DNA of 64,000 bases from Blastocystis hominis (Eukaryota > Sar > Bigyra > Opalinata > Blastocystidae), in contig NW_013171816.1 in assembly GCF_000151665.1 (NCBI RefSeq), forward strand, positions 1,126,204 through 1,190,203. Reading direction: 5' to 3'. Numbering within the stretch: the first letter of the stretch is position 1; each line of letters starts with the position of its first letter. The position numbers and the translations under genes were made by a program. Shown piece by piece: positions 48,355-59,848 of the stretch. The notes below the pieces were generated by a model that saw only the letters and a list, made by a program, of their open reading frames with translations, was not told where the DNA came from and did no database searches.

Positions 48355-48943
48355 TCAAAAAATGGTACAGCAAGCTCGTGATTTTAATTCAAACTCCAAA
48401 TTATTCGAGTAAAAAGTCTACAAATAAGCCAGGAAAACGAACTTCCGACCTGATCGAGTAATTGTCCTTCCTCGTCATTAAAATGTACTCTCCGCTCCGT
48501 TCTTTGCCTAATTAGTTTAACAGTCGAACGCTCTTCTCTGCAGATATTAACCGTATTCACACATATTACTCTTTTAGTGGATACAATTTATACGAACTAT
48601 AATCTCCCAGTTCGACTTCGTCGATGTTTGGTGCCTTCTTGGTTACGCTAGAACTCTATCGATTATTAGCAATAGTTTCAAACGATTACCATAACAATCT
48701 ACGAGAGAGAGGCAAGATTAGCTAGATAATAATTAAAATGTACATTCAGGGAGTTTCAAGAATCACAATGGTATTTCTTGCTTCTTATTTCAAAAGAATC
48801 TTTCGGTTTACTAGGTTTCACTGATTTGGTTATTCGATATTGTGTCTCTAGAAGTACATTTTGGATCGTTCACACAGATTCTCTTTCGAACTATTGCTGG
48901 AAATGGGCGATTTTTATGCTCTATAAAACGTATCAATGAACAT
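48355..48943 (-). CDS. Small basic protein with C-terminal CaaX box
   Basis: Unannotatable from long frames because it consists of small exons. Splicing 32-bp introns (and one of about 55 bp) gives a continuous frame: TQYRITKSVKPSKPKDSFEI, RSKKYHSNLASL, SVTKKAPNIDEVELGDYSSY, KLYPLKEEERSTVKLIRQRT, ERRVHFNDEEGQLLDQ and the end FYSNNLEFELKSRACCTIF. CTIF is a CaaX prenylation box preceded by another Cys, so membrane attachment is likely. The TGA is followed after eight bases by TGTTTAT. The first exon (MFID...) needs a 5-nt micro-exon and is doubtful. No family is recognised. Divergent from VPS16 by about 45 bp. Confidence 0.5.
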
Positions 48944-48987
48944 TCTTTCACAAATGCCAGAATAGTGCAAAGTGAAATGAGATTTCG

Positions 48988-51900
48988 ATGAAACTCCCCT
49001 TGTGGAATGGTGCCAAATCACCTAATTCTGAAGGTAGAAACATGGATTCATGGATCATATCCTCGCTAGGGAGCATGAAGTGGGACGTGAAGGACTTCTC
49101 TCCCTATTTTGTAGTAACAGCACCCTTTGGTCATTACATTGCATTCGTTCCGAAAGACGATAACGAGTCACGAAACCTCACTATTTACGACGGGTGCGGG
49201 AAAATCTTGGTTGAGGATGTTCTTTCTCCTTCATATCATGTGGTTGCTGCTCACTGGCTGATTGACCAGCGACTATGCGTATTTTTGGATGATTGCCGTG
49301 CATTGGTATATACAGTAACGAGTGATCCTCGTCGAATGATTGAATTGATGACTGAAGAGGAAATCGAATCCGGAATAAAGATAAAGGAGGCATATACTTA
49401 TGGTTTGACTTGTTGCCTCATTACGACGACGAATGACATTTATTTTGTTTCTGAAATCATCGAGACGATAGCGCGGAAGGCCCCAAGTCTTCCGGAGAGT
49501 GTTCGGTAGAGCGTTTATTTTGGATATGATCTGTAGAGAATCCGAGATTAAAGTCCTGGGAATGCTTCCGGATACGTGTATCAGCTCCCGAAACACAAGC
49601 GTCGTCGTATCGGTCCTCTCGGGTCCTTTCAAGGGCGTGCTTTTCGTGGTGTGTGACAATAGTAGCGACACGCGCATTTTAGTCGTCCGATTTCGTAATG
49701 TTTGCTCATGATCAGGAGCCGATGACCGACTCCCTCAGCGAGTTTGCGCTCCACCCTCTCCACGCTTTGTCGGCGTATTGCAGCGAGAAGCAGCTGATGG
49801 TCTATGACAACGACTGCAAATACAATCTCTTCAAATGCTCCTTCGTGACGCAGGAAGAGAAGCAACTCAGTCCGCCTCACTCTCCCATCGACGGCCCCGC
49901 CCCCTCCACTCCTTCGCTCTCCTCCGTTCCCTCCGAATCCTCTCTGTTTTGTTGCATCTTCCATTCCACCCAGGGAGCTCCGCATCACCAAGCAGTTGTC
50001 TCGATTGGGTCTCCGCGTCCCTTCCTCCCTCAACCTCCGCACCCAATCCGACCGCGGCTCTCCTCCCGAGCCTCTCTCTCCCGCCTCCCCCGCACCTCCT
50101 GCGGATCTACCTGCATCGCCTGTATCGCCTACTGAAGTGCCTGCTGAAGTGCCTGCATCACCGGAAACTCCCGCGATCTCTGAAACCGCCGAAACGCCTG
50201 TGGAACTCCCAACGATTCCTCATCGCGTGTATGGCTTGTATTGGCTGAACGACAACTCGGTGGCTGTGGTGCTCTCCGACCGATTTGACGCTTCCAAATG
50301 CCGCATTCTCGCTGTATGTTCGGCTCACTCGCCTCACGCCAAGCTCACCATCCACGGAGGATTTGATTGGCTGTCGCTGGACGTGCCGCCGAGCTGTTGC
50401 GTCTTCCAACAAGTCCGAGAACGCAGCGACTCTCACCGCTAGGAAGTGGACGGGCTGCGAATTATCACGCCTTCGTCGGTCCTGCTGCTTCGCCAGAACC
50501 ACTCGCGCGCGCTGATCATCCCGTCGCATCTGCAGCTCGCGAAGCGCTATTCGCTCTACCCCGACTTCTTCATCCACATCTACGACGAGTTCCAGAAAGG
50601 AAACGAATCGGTCACGCAGGAATACGCGGAAATCCCTGCCGATATGTTCATCGCCGTCATTCAGCAGCTCCTCTCTGTTCGGGTTTTTGCTCTCTTCTAT
50701 GCGCTAGTACTGCGAGTGGGACAACTTCAGTCCTCAAAACCCCGAGCTTCTCTCCGCGCTAAAGCTCGCCATCCGCTTGCTGCCCAAGCAGTCGCAGATC
50801 CATTCCCTGTGCAACGCGCTGTACTTCACCTGCTGCAACGTGAAGGTCCTCAACAATCTCCGGCTGGTTGCTTCTGCGTCTCGTTTTGAGTGTAGGAAGG
50901 AATGCCGATGACCATGGAGGAGTTCCGGAATCTCTCCTTCCCCGTGGTGATTTCGCGGCTGCTGCTGCAGAACAAGCACTTGGTGGCGCTGAGCATCTGC
51001 GATGTCTACAACTCGCACAGCAACAAGCAGTATCAGCAAGAGAAGGACAACTATTTCGACGAGTTCCGCGGAATCATCGCGATGGACTGGGCCACAAAGA
51101 AGGTGTGAACGGGTTTTTGTCTGAACCGAAGATCCAAAACTCCACAGAGAATTCAGAGCAGCTCGCCACGATGGTGTTTACCAACATTCTGAAGGTCGGT
51201 CGCGTTCCGATCATCCCCATCATTCTCAACATCTACGACATTCGCCCCGATCTCGCGATTTCGCTGCTGCTTCTCGAGCCCAACGACAGCTTAGCGATCG
51301 CTTGCCTTCTCAAGATCGAAGAATACCACGAAGTGGAGCTTGTAATGTGGGTTCAGCGTGTAGGCGCTGCGTCGAGCGGACGAAACGCGCGATCCAGAGC
51401 TCGTCTTCGCAGTGATCCGCTTCGCAGGCGATCAGTCGATGGTGAATGAATGGAATTGAGGCATAGCATGGCGAGTCGCGAAGAATGGTTCGATTTGATC
51501 TGCGAGAGCGAAACGGCGGTGGATTTGTTCCTCGATTACTACACGGAAGTGGAGTTCTACGATCTGGTGATCGAGTTCTACAACCACACAGCGCGGTATC
51601 GCGACGAGTTCTATCAGCTGCTGTACAACGCGGTGTACGACGTGGACTCGCTGAATAAGAACTCGATGTTTGAATTGGACGAAGTCGAGAAGGTCGAGGC
51701 GAAAATGTTCGATCTCCAGCGATGCGTCGATCTGCTTCTTCCCGGCGTAAACGACTTCGAAGTCTCGGTTTGCTTCGTTTCCGCGCATTGACGCATAGTG
51801 CATCAAGAACCAAATGACTTTATACAAGGTCCAGACGCAGCTGTCAACCTCGATTCTCAACTATTCCCTTTATAACACGATCACAAACCTTCTCGCGCGT

Positions 51901-52672
51901 CGCCATGAAGACAGCGATCGGCATGCCGCCTAGTACGATCCTTTCTCTTCCCCGCTCTCACCTCCAGTCTCAAGCAGCAATACGCCATCACGGACGTTCG
52001 GTACGATATTCTGAAGATCTACGGACTGGCGAAGGTGGGAAGTTGGGAGGAGATTCGTCACATCTACGCGGCGCGCAAGAACATCGTGCCCATCGAGGTT
52101 CGTTCGCTGCCTCATTGTTGATTCTAGTGCTTCTTGCAAGTCGTGCTGGGGAAGAAGGCGTACAACGAGGGAGATTACTATCTGAAGGTGATGAATGTGA
52201 AGGATTCGCCGGCACTCGCGCTGCATTATGCCTTGTTGCTGAAGTAGGGATCATTGGAGGGGTCGATCGTAGTCAATGGACGCTGGCGACGCAGTTGGCG
52301 GTGCAGCTTAACGATTATAGCAGTATTATTATTATTATGGACAGTGTGGGAAATGATGTGCCTGGAATTCGAGTAGGACTGTGGCATTGTGCTAATTTCT
52401 AGATGGAGTTGTTCAATTATATTCGGAACAGCGGATACGAGCGAGAAAGTCCCTTCGTGAACGATGTCAAGTTCCATCCAGTGCTGAAGGCTAAAAAGTC
52501 GTTTGCTAGCGGAATCCTTGCGGCCTTCACTAGTTCCGATAGCTCTGCCGCAGTGGTTGCCGATGAGAATGCACCGGATTCGCAAACTGCACAGCCAGCA
52601 CCTGCTACGCAGACATCCACCGCAGGTGGTTTGTTTAACAAGTTAAAGAAACAAGTAACATTGAAGTTGTAA
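48988..52672 (+). CDS. VPS16: HOPS/CORVET tether subunit VPS16
   Basis: Core subunit of HOPS and CORVET, which tether endosomes and vacuoles. The N-terminal beta-propeller shows MKWDVKDFSPYFVVTAPFGH, YIAFVPKDDNESRNLTIYDG, RLCVFLDDCRALVYTVTSD, VYGLYWLNDNSVAVVLSDRF and EVDGLRIITPSSVLLLRQNH. The C-terminal alpha-solenoid includes FRNLSFPVVISRLLLQNKHL, LATMVFTNILKVGRVPIIPI, LISLLLLEPNDSLAIACLLK-type repeats, SREEWFDLICESETAVDLFL and KKAYNEGDYYLKVMNVKDS. A Pro/Thr/Ala-rich stretch precedes the basic end NKLKKQVTLKL. TAA is followed by TTGTTTGA. Introns are short throughout. Confidence 0.9.
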
Positions 52673-53112
52673 TAACGTTGTTTGATGGATAAGCGAATTG
52701 ACAGTCCTGTAAGCAATTCATTCCAGGCGTGAGAGCTACAAACGGGAGAGTTACCACGAATTCTCCAATTCACTCCAAGTCTGGTCCCTTTGGCAAACGA
52801 ACGCTTGCTCATTCATGATCATTTTGAATAAACCACCCTGCCGCCAACTTGCACCGTTGCTGAAATCGATAACGGCTACAACAACAATTTCAAGTAGGTA
52901 GGATAATCAGAACACATAGAGTTCACAATATTATGAGCCTTTCAATTGCAGAAAGGGAGTGATATTCTAACTCTCTGATGTCATAGGGAGTTACATTCAT
53001 ATGGCTTCCAACCAGCCCATGATTATCAAGGTCCTTTGACCATTGAACAGATCACTGTACATGTGCTCAGGGGGGATCATTTTCTCATTCTTTTTTATTT
53101 CTTCTATTTAGT
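52673..53112. other. Spacer with spliceable short frames
   Basis: 440 bases between VPS16 and the carrier. A 28-bp GT-AG removal joins MSLSIAEREE (from 52934) to SYGFQPAHDYQGPLTIEQIT and a hydrophobic end whose TGA overlaps the carrier's ATG. A T-rich tract just before TTTAG at 53110 also looks like an intron end, so this may instead be a 5' leader intron of the carrier. Confidence 0.3.
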
Positions 53113-54018
53113 ATGAGCAACAAGAACAGTATCGCATATACCCTGAGACCTTATATCGCTGGTGGCTCGGGTGCTATCTTCTCTTCCATTTGTATTCATC
53201 CGATTGACTTGGTGAAAGTCCGACTTCAGGTGGCTAACACTGCTGCTGAAGGCCGCATTAGCGGCATGGCTATTGCCAAGAGCGTAGTTCGAAACGAGGG
53301 TGTGAGGGGACTTTTTTCTGGTTTGTCCGCAGCTATTGCCAGACAGGCCGTATATGGAACTGCTAAGATTGGTCTTCACGATAGCTTCTCTCAGAAGTTG
53401 AAGGTGTTGAACCATGGTAATCCCATTCCTTTCTATCAAAAGACACTCTCGGCAATGAGTGCCGGTGCTATTGCTGCAGTCATTGGAAACCCTTTTGATC
53501 TCGCTTTGGTTCGAATGCAGGCAGATGGTTGTGCCCCTGAAGCCCAACGTCGTGGCTACAAGAATGTCCTGCATGCCGTTTACCGAATCGCGAAGGAGGA
53601 AGGTCTGAAGACACTTTGGAGAGGATCTGTTCCTATGATTTGCAGAGCAGTGGCTATGAACACTGGTATGCTGGCTTCCTATGATCAATTCAAGGAAGTT
53701 TTACTTCCTTATACTGGACCTGGTATGTCCAATAATCTGTGGGCTAGTGCTTTCACCAGTTTCATTTGTTCGTTTACTGCTCTTCCTTTTGACATGATGA
53801 AGACGAAGTTGATGAATATGCACATGAATCCTGTGACTGGAGAATATCCCTACAAGAACATTCTGGACTGCGGTATCAAGATTGTCAAGCAGGGAGGATT
53901 CTTTTCGCTGTGGAGAGGCTACTGGACTTTCTATGTCCGAACAGCTCCTCATTCTATGATTACTCTCTTGGCTAAGGATGCGTTCACTTCACTATACAAT
54001 AGAGCCTTCTTGAGTTAA
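53113..54018 (+). CDS. SLC25A11: Mitochondrial carrier, oxoglutarate/malate type
   Basis: Single-exon 301-residue member of the SLC25 family with six transmembrane helices in three repeats. The three signature motifs are HPIDLVKVRLQ, NPFDLALVRMQ and LPFDMMKTKLM. EGVRGLFSGLSAAIARQAVY and EGLKTLWRGSVPMICRAVAM are the matrix helices. The R-Q-x-x-Y and related residues fit the 2-oxoglutarate/malate exchanger subgroup. It should sit in the inner membrane of the mitochondrion-related organelle. It lacks introns, unlike nearly all neighbours, which may reflect retroposition or high expression. Confidence 0.88.
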   Translation: MSNKNSIAYTLRPYIAGGSGAIFSSICIHPIDLVKVRLQVANTAAEGRISGMAIAKSVVRNEGVRGLFSGLSAAIARQAVYGTAKIGLHDSFSQKLKVLNHGNPIPFYQKTLSAMSAGAIAAVIGNPFDLALVRMQADGCAPEAQRRGYKNVLHAVYRIAKEEGLKTLWRGSVPMICRAVAMNTGMLASYDQFKEVLLPYTGPGMSNNLWASAFTSFICSFTALPFDMMKTKLMNMHMNPVTGEYPYKNILDCGIKIVKQGGFFSLWRGYWTFYVRTAPHSMITLLAKDAFTSLYNRAFLS

Positions 54019-54139
54019 GATTTGGGTAGTAGTTAGAACATCGGTTTAATTGGGTCTTTGTTAAGTGGCTTGCCACTTATTTTTTTTGTATTTCTTTAGT
54101 GTTTTATATGGCTTCTTTGTTAGAGGAAACGACAACAAA

Positions 54140-55658
54140 TCAATCACTAAATTCAATTGAGTCACTATCGCTGCTTGAAGATTCTTGGAATACGCGCATT
54201 CGTCGCTGCATCAAGACACTTTGATCGTTGTCGCTACGATTATAAAGGAGAAGAGTAATAGGGAGATACTTGTTGGACGCGTCATTGCCGTCATTGATGT
54301 GCTTCAGTTTTGCCTTGTTGAAAGTTTGGATTTCACGGAGAAAATCTCTATATGGAAGCATTTCGATCCAACAATACTTAGGAGCACTAATCTTTCGGTT
54401 TTCGGTCTCAGAGAGAACAGGTGTGTCACTCGGGGGTGGAGGAGGCGCCTTTGCCTCCTTCTTATTGATAGGAACAGAAGACATTGGAGGTGGTGGCGGC
54501 TTTTTGCTTACTGGAAGTGGAGGAGGAATGGATGAAGTGGGTATATTCTGTGAAGGCGGAAGGGGAGGAGGAGGAACTGAAGCAGAAGAAGAAGAAGTAG
54601 TAGTATTAGTAGTAGTTTTAGTAGATGGCTTGCTGGTATTTGATTTCATTTGACTCACTGGCTCTTTGTTCTTCTTGTTCTTCATCTTCTTTTCTTCTTC
54701 AGATTGCTGGTTTATCTCTGATTGCGTCTTCCGCTGCGGAATTTTCGGTGGGGGAGGAAGTGGAGGTAGCGTTTGATTGGGTATCGGAGGAGGCACTTTG
54801 GAAGTGGTCATTGGAGGAGGCACTTTGGAAGTGGTCATGGGAGGAGGCGCAGAACCACTCGGAACAAAGGAAGGCGGGATCGGCTTTTCCTTGGTTGCCT
54901 TTGTCTGTGTCAAACTTTTGGAAGGAAGCGGAGGAACTGCGGGAGGAATGAAGGGAGGAGGAGCGTTTTTTGGCTGATGTGCTGGCTGGGCTGGAATGGA
55001 GGGAGAAACTCCAGGAGAGGGGAGAGGCGCCGGGGGAACGGCTCGAGGAGTGCGTGACACATCGATCGATTGAGGCTCTCTGGAAGAAGCGGATTCTCGA
55101 CTGGTAAAAAAAGAAAAGATTCCAGAGCGGCGACGAGGCCTCGCTGGATCCTATGGATTATTTGTGTGTGTGTTTGTTGGGAAACCTTGGTGGAATCTTC
55201 GCTGTACTGAGTTTGAGAGTAGCTGTAGCTCTGCGACGTTTTGAGAATGTGCGAGAGAGAGTGAGACACATATTTGAAAAAGCGGTTTGAATGCTTTTCA
55301 CTCGAAAACAGAATTCCAACAACCAGATGCTCCGATTCAAAACTATGAAACACGGAAGTGAGCATCTGGTAGTTGCATTGAGTCGGGAGTTGGCACTCAA
55401 AAAGAACAGTGGAAACGGGCTATGGAAAACTTCGGACAAACCACAAACGTTGTCAAACTCATAGAGGCGGAGAAACGTGGCACCTGTGTGTGTATTCAGA
55501 ATAACCGCCGCAATTCCAACGATTCCAAGGTCTCTCCAATCTTGTTCGGGAGGAGATTTCTTATATACAGCAAAGACCTTGGCTACTCCACATTGTAGGC
55601 AGTTGCAATCCTCTGGCAGAAGCCGTTGCACCTCCTTTGACATCCATTTATTCTTCAT
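54140..55658 (-). CDS. WASP-like actin nucleation-promoting factor
   Basis: Activates the Arp2/3 complex. The WH1/EVH1 domain comes first: CGVAKVFAVYKKSPPEQDWR, IVGIAAVILNTHTGATFLRL, YEFDN, then after a 29-bp intron PVSTVLFECQLP and FESEHLVVGILFSSEKHSNR. A long polyproline region follows (PPPFIPPAVPPLPSKS; PPPMTTSKVPP twice; PPPLPPSQNIPTSSIPPPLP). The C-terminus has a WH2-like DFLREIQTFNKAKLKHI, a connector QSVLMQRRMRVFQ and an acidic end ESSSSDSDSIEFSD without the usual terminal Trp. I saw no CRIB motif. TGA is followed by TTTGTTG. Confidence 0.83.
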
Positions 55659-55765
55659 GATAATACTCTAAATTGCGTGGAAAACGAAAGTGATACTTTT
55701 CAAAGTCTTCGCTGAGTGAGACTTGTTTTAAAATACTACACAACTAGCACTATTTATTCATCAGC

Positions 55766-55955
55766 CTACTTTTGCTTTGTGCGAATTGAATCCCCCTCGT
55801 CCTTATCATCCTATTTAATTAAACGCGATACACTTTCCGGTCAATGATAACTCGAAATTCACCACTAAAATACTGCAATAGTGTGTCACAGTGAACTGCA
55901 AGAAAGCCACTTGAAAAGCAGCACTCGACAATGAAAATAGGGATTCGGCACTCAT
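55766..55955 (-). CDS. Possible 45-residue protein
   Basis: Splicing a 29-bp and a 23-bp GT-AG intron yields MSAESLFSLSIHCDTLLQYF, SGEFRVIIDRKDDKDEGDSI and RTKQK with a TAG at 55766. LLQYFSGEFRVIIDRK has a faint Sm-like flavour but is too short to name. It sits between two same-strand genes, and the TGTTTGTTGC motif 20 bp upstream of its start belongs to the gene before it. Confidence 0.38.
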
Positions 55956-55987
55956 TGTTGCAACAAACAGACGAGCTATTATTATTA

Positions 55988-58900
55988 TTATACGTAAGCA
56001 CTATTTGTGCAGGTAGGAATATATTGGGTAGAATTATCCATTGCATTAATAAACGTTTGCTGTCCATATTGCACAGGCTGCATTCCCTGCTGCATCGGAC
56101 TCATCGCTCTCCGATCCATTCCCATGGGTTGATACATCGTCTGCGGCACGGCCATCCCATTCCTCTGCTGCATCACATACTGCATCTGCCCATTCATCCC
56201 AGTCGAAACATACCGATTTCCCATCATATTCATAGGAGGCGTCGTAATCGGCGATTGCGACGCTACACCTCACAACCCCTCGATTTCGCTACGATACGCA
56301 TAAACGCGACTCTGCTCCGCGAAATTCACCGCGCGGTGCATCGCCTGCATCGGAGGAGGCGACGCTCCGTACCGCGTCGGCTCTTCCACGATTGTCACGG
56401 GCGTTTCTTTCTTCCGCTTCGCCTCATTTCCCGCCAAAATTTGGTACCCGACGTTTTGGCTGAGTCCCCGCGGAAGACGCTGTCGATGTTTTCCGACGCC
56501 TCTTCCGCTCCTTGGTCGTGGAATTCGCGGAAGAACCGCGGGACGACGCGCTGGCGGGAAGATTCGGCGTGGTTCCAGGAGAATTCGATGGAAGAACCGC
56601 GGGAATGGGGTTCGAAGTGGGAGACCGTCGAGCGAAGGCCTCCGCCGCGGGCGTTTCAGGGCGTTTCATGGCGAGATCGATTCGGTGTGAAGTGAGTTTG
56701 GCGTTCTCCGTGGCGGTAGGCGGCGCAAAAACCGCGGCCAATCCGTTTTGGAGGTTTTCGGCGAATAGGAATTGCCCATTTTGGAACTAGAGGACTGACC
56801 TTTTTTCCCAAAATCGAACCAAAATGATGCGAGCGTTGAGCTCGTCGTGCAAGGGAAGAAATCGCTCGCGCGAAGAATAAACGGCGGCAGTGGTGGCTAA
56901 AAGAGAGTTCAATGCGCTCAGCGCTTCGGTTTGCTCTGTGAAATGAGTGGTTCTGTGGGGAAAAAAAAAGCGAAAACGGCTACGTGGCGAGCTTCCGCCG
57001 CGTGATTTCCTTGCCGTTGAGCACCTGCGAGAGATAGGTCTGAAGGACGAAGAGGGTTTCGGGGCTTCGATTTGTGTTCTGATTTGTGTTTCGATCGAGG
57101 GGGTGGGGTGGGTTTTGGAGGATCGTTCGATTGGTGGGGTTGGGAGGTGGAGTTCGATTTGTGTTCCGATTTGTGTTCCGATTTGTGTTTCGATTTGTGC
57201 CTCGGCCCGTGCTCTGGTTCGTGTTCCGATTTGTGTTCTGTGGCGGGTTTCGACTGAAACTCTGCATCTGGATGTAGAGACAGGCCTGCAAAGAATTCGT
57301 TCCATGCGCGTTTCCCAGTCCATTGCTCGCATAACGCGAAGGAGAATCGACGATGAGTTTGGTGAGAGAGTTAAGCAGAGACGGCGTGATGAGGATCTTA
57401 GAAGGAACATTGAACGAACTGGTCTAGTCTGAACGAAAAAGACAAAGGAATACTTTGGAGGCGGAGTCTTTGGAGTACGTCGCAGAGCCGCCAGCTTTTT
57501 TTCGATTCAGCAGAAGCCGTTGAACGGGCGTCTCCCAGAACTCGGTGAGCAGATTGCTCAGAAAGGCGGCGCTGGATCGATACTGCAACTCCGGCGCGTC
57601 CAATGGCTTCGAATGAAGCGTTGGCAGACTATCCGTCACGCACAAACCCAACAAACACTTCAAGGACAACACACAATTCAAAAACGGATCATCCATCAGC
57701 ACCGAATCTGCCTCAGAAATAGTCCCTATTTTTGGAATCAGAGGGAATTCAGAAGCCGTCGAGCCGATCGACGATGAAACGTCGTTTGTCGACGCGACCG
57801 ACGACGCCACGTCCGTTTTCTCGCCGGCTCCTTCGATCGACTGCTTCTGTCCCTGCAGCACCGGCGATTTCCCCGCGGTTTTCCCCGCCAGCGAAGCCGA
57901 AGCCGAAGCCGGAGACGAAGAATTGGCGGCAAACTCGACGAAGGCGAAGCGGATGCGATTGGGGAAAAAGTATTTGTGCAGAGTGGAAAGACGCGGACCG
58001 GATTCGCCTGCAGCGAGCAGCTTGTCGAGACGAATCAGGAGCTCGCTGTCGGACGGAGCCTACGTTCCAATCCATCTTCGCCACCAACCGCAGCGACGTT
58101 CGGCGTCGAATGAACCGGCGATCTAAAAAAAATCGCATGAATCGAGCAGACAAACCGAAAGGGCGCCGAGTTCACCGAGAAAAACTGAAGCTGATCGGGG
58201 TTTGCGCGACCGATCGGAACCGTCGGATGCGCGCGAAGCAGCCGCGTTTGCTCCTCCATCGCGTCGCTTCGCTCGCGATCGCAGCGAAGATTGACAAGAT
58301 AGAACCGCGCGACTTCGTTCCCCGCGTCGCGCAAGTCGATAATCAGCAGGCGAACCGGCGAATTGGCGCCTCGTTCTTCCGCTGGAAGCAGCTTCGATCG
58401 ATTGAGCGATCCTAATCTGTACGTCTTCGAGTTCGGGAGGGAAAAGGCCCTCGCTGAAGAGGGAGAAGAGCGCGTCGGACTCGTCGGTGTAGCGCTGGAG
58501 GCGAACGTCGAGATTGACGGGGATTTTGGTTTGAATCCGCTCGGTTTTGCGGAGCAACAAGAAGGATTGCGGGGTGAGCAGAAGCTGCGCGGAGCAGCGA
58601 TCGAGTTCGCGAAGATCTACGAATCAATCCGAGCCAACGCGTGCACATCGCTGGCAGCCGATTTCTTGAGTTTGCGGGGCGAACTGCGCTTCATTCATCG
58701 CTCAACGGACCTACCAGCGTCGATTTGATCTGCCAATCGCTCGGCGAGTCCTTCTCCGTTTCTCTCTTTGGATTTAAAGGCTCGCTGGATTGCGTTCGAA
58801 CGATGCAGTGCCGCTGCGGCTTTGCCTGCTTCGCGAAACTGAGGATTTCTCGCGAGGATCGGTGGGGCGGGATGGAAGGAACCTTTCTTGCAGGCTCGGA

Positions 58901-59696
58901 AAATCTCTCCAAAGCCGGTTTTGCCGAGATGGGCAGGAATTGATTCAATGAATAGTCACACGAACCTTGCGGTTGAGCAAAACTCTCCATGTCGGAGGTG
59001 AAGGGATCGGGAAACGAGCTCTCTGGATTGGAAAATGAAAGAGGATTGGTGGAAATTGTGTTAGTGGTACTGCTGCTGGTGCTGCTGAACTGGGGATACC
59101 GAGTGGGATAGATCGTAGGCATCGAATACTGGGTTTGCTGAGGAGGCAGAGGCTGTAGAGGAGGAGGAGCGGAAATAAGAGGCGGAGAAACGGGTTGATG
59201 TTGGATAGGCGACATGATTGGGTAGCTGGGGTAATTTGGAGCGCCCCCATTCATCGAATTCATTCCTTGTCGTCCACTCTGATAAGGAGAAATGGAGCTT
59301 TGCGAATTGGTTCCATAGTCTATAGGAAATGCCATCGGCTCAGCCTGGGTAACAGCTATATCACCGAATGACGACTGCTCACTGGTAGGCCTCATACCAG
59401 CAGCGATACTTGGATTCATAGACATTGTAGAGTACACATTGGAAGGACTGTTTGTTGGAGATAAAGTATAGTTAAATTGATCTTGAAACTGCATATCGGT
59501 TTGCTCTAGAAGCACAGTTGGTTGCGAATATGAGTAGGAACCTCCAGCTACAGGGAAAGGTTGGTTCCCATTGCTCCCATCTATTGAATTACTATACCTG
59601 TGCTGATAGCTATCTAAATCAGGTGTTAGAATATCGGAGTCACTAGAGATGAGCAAGAACTCAAGCACAGCAATACTCGTTGTATTCTAGATTCAT
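55988..59696 (-). CDS. Large disordered nuclear-type protein, possibly SPT20-like
   Basis: Start MNLEYN, a 34-bp intron, then DDSDILTPDLDSYQHRYSNS and a long S/P/Q/N-rich region. A folded middle follows (SAQLLLTPQSFLLLRKTERI; LFSLFSEGLFPPELED; NSPVRLLIIDLRDAGNEVAR; TRLLRAHPTVPIG), whose order recalls the SPT20 domain of SAGA; that is a weak call. Then LSTLHKYFFPNRIRFAFVEF and FLNCVLSLKCLLGLCVTDSL, an Asn-Thr repeat (NTNRNTNRNTNR) and a Met/Gln-rich end (MNGQMQYVMQQRNGMAVPQT). Stop TAA in a TAATAATAATAG run, then TGTTTGTTGC. A Mediator or SAGA subunit is an inference from composition only. Confidence 0.6.
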
Positions 59697-59848
59697 ATCC
59701 AACAAATTTGATGCAAACTGAATCAATACTTCGAAACTCGTAAAAATGTCCGATAGTACAAGGTAAGCCTTGCCACAAGCAAGTTAATCTAAAATAAAAG
59801 ACAAAAAATATAGATAAGTTTGAAAACAAAAAACTACAAGTGCATATT

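Noticed and set aside
48480-48620. tRNA-like string around TTCGACTGTTAAAC (minus)
   Set aside because: It resembles an Asn anticodon arm but has no T arm or acceptor pairing, and falls in coding exons of the CaaX protein.
52737-52900. In-frame run LQTGELPRILQFTPSLVPLA with one TAA in the middle
   Set aside because: Another frame over the same bases is equally open and no start or splice model supports either.
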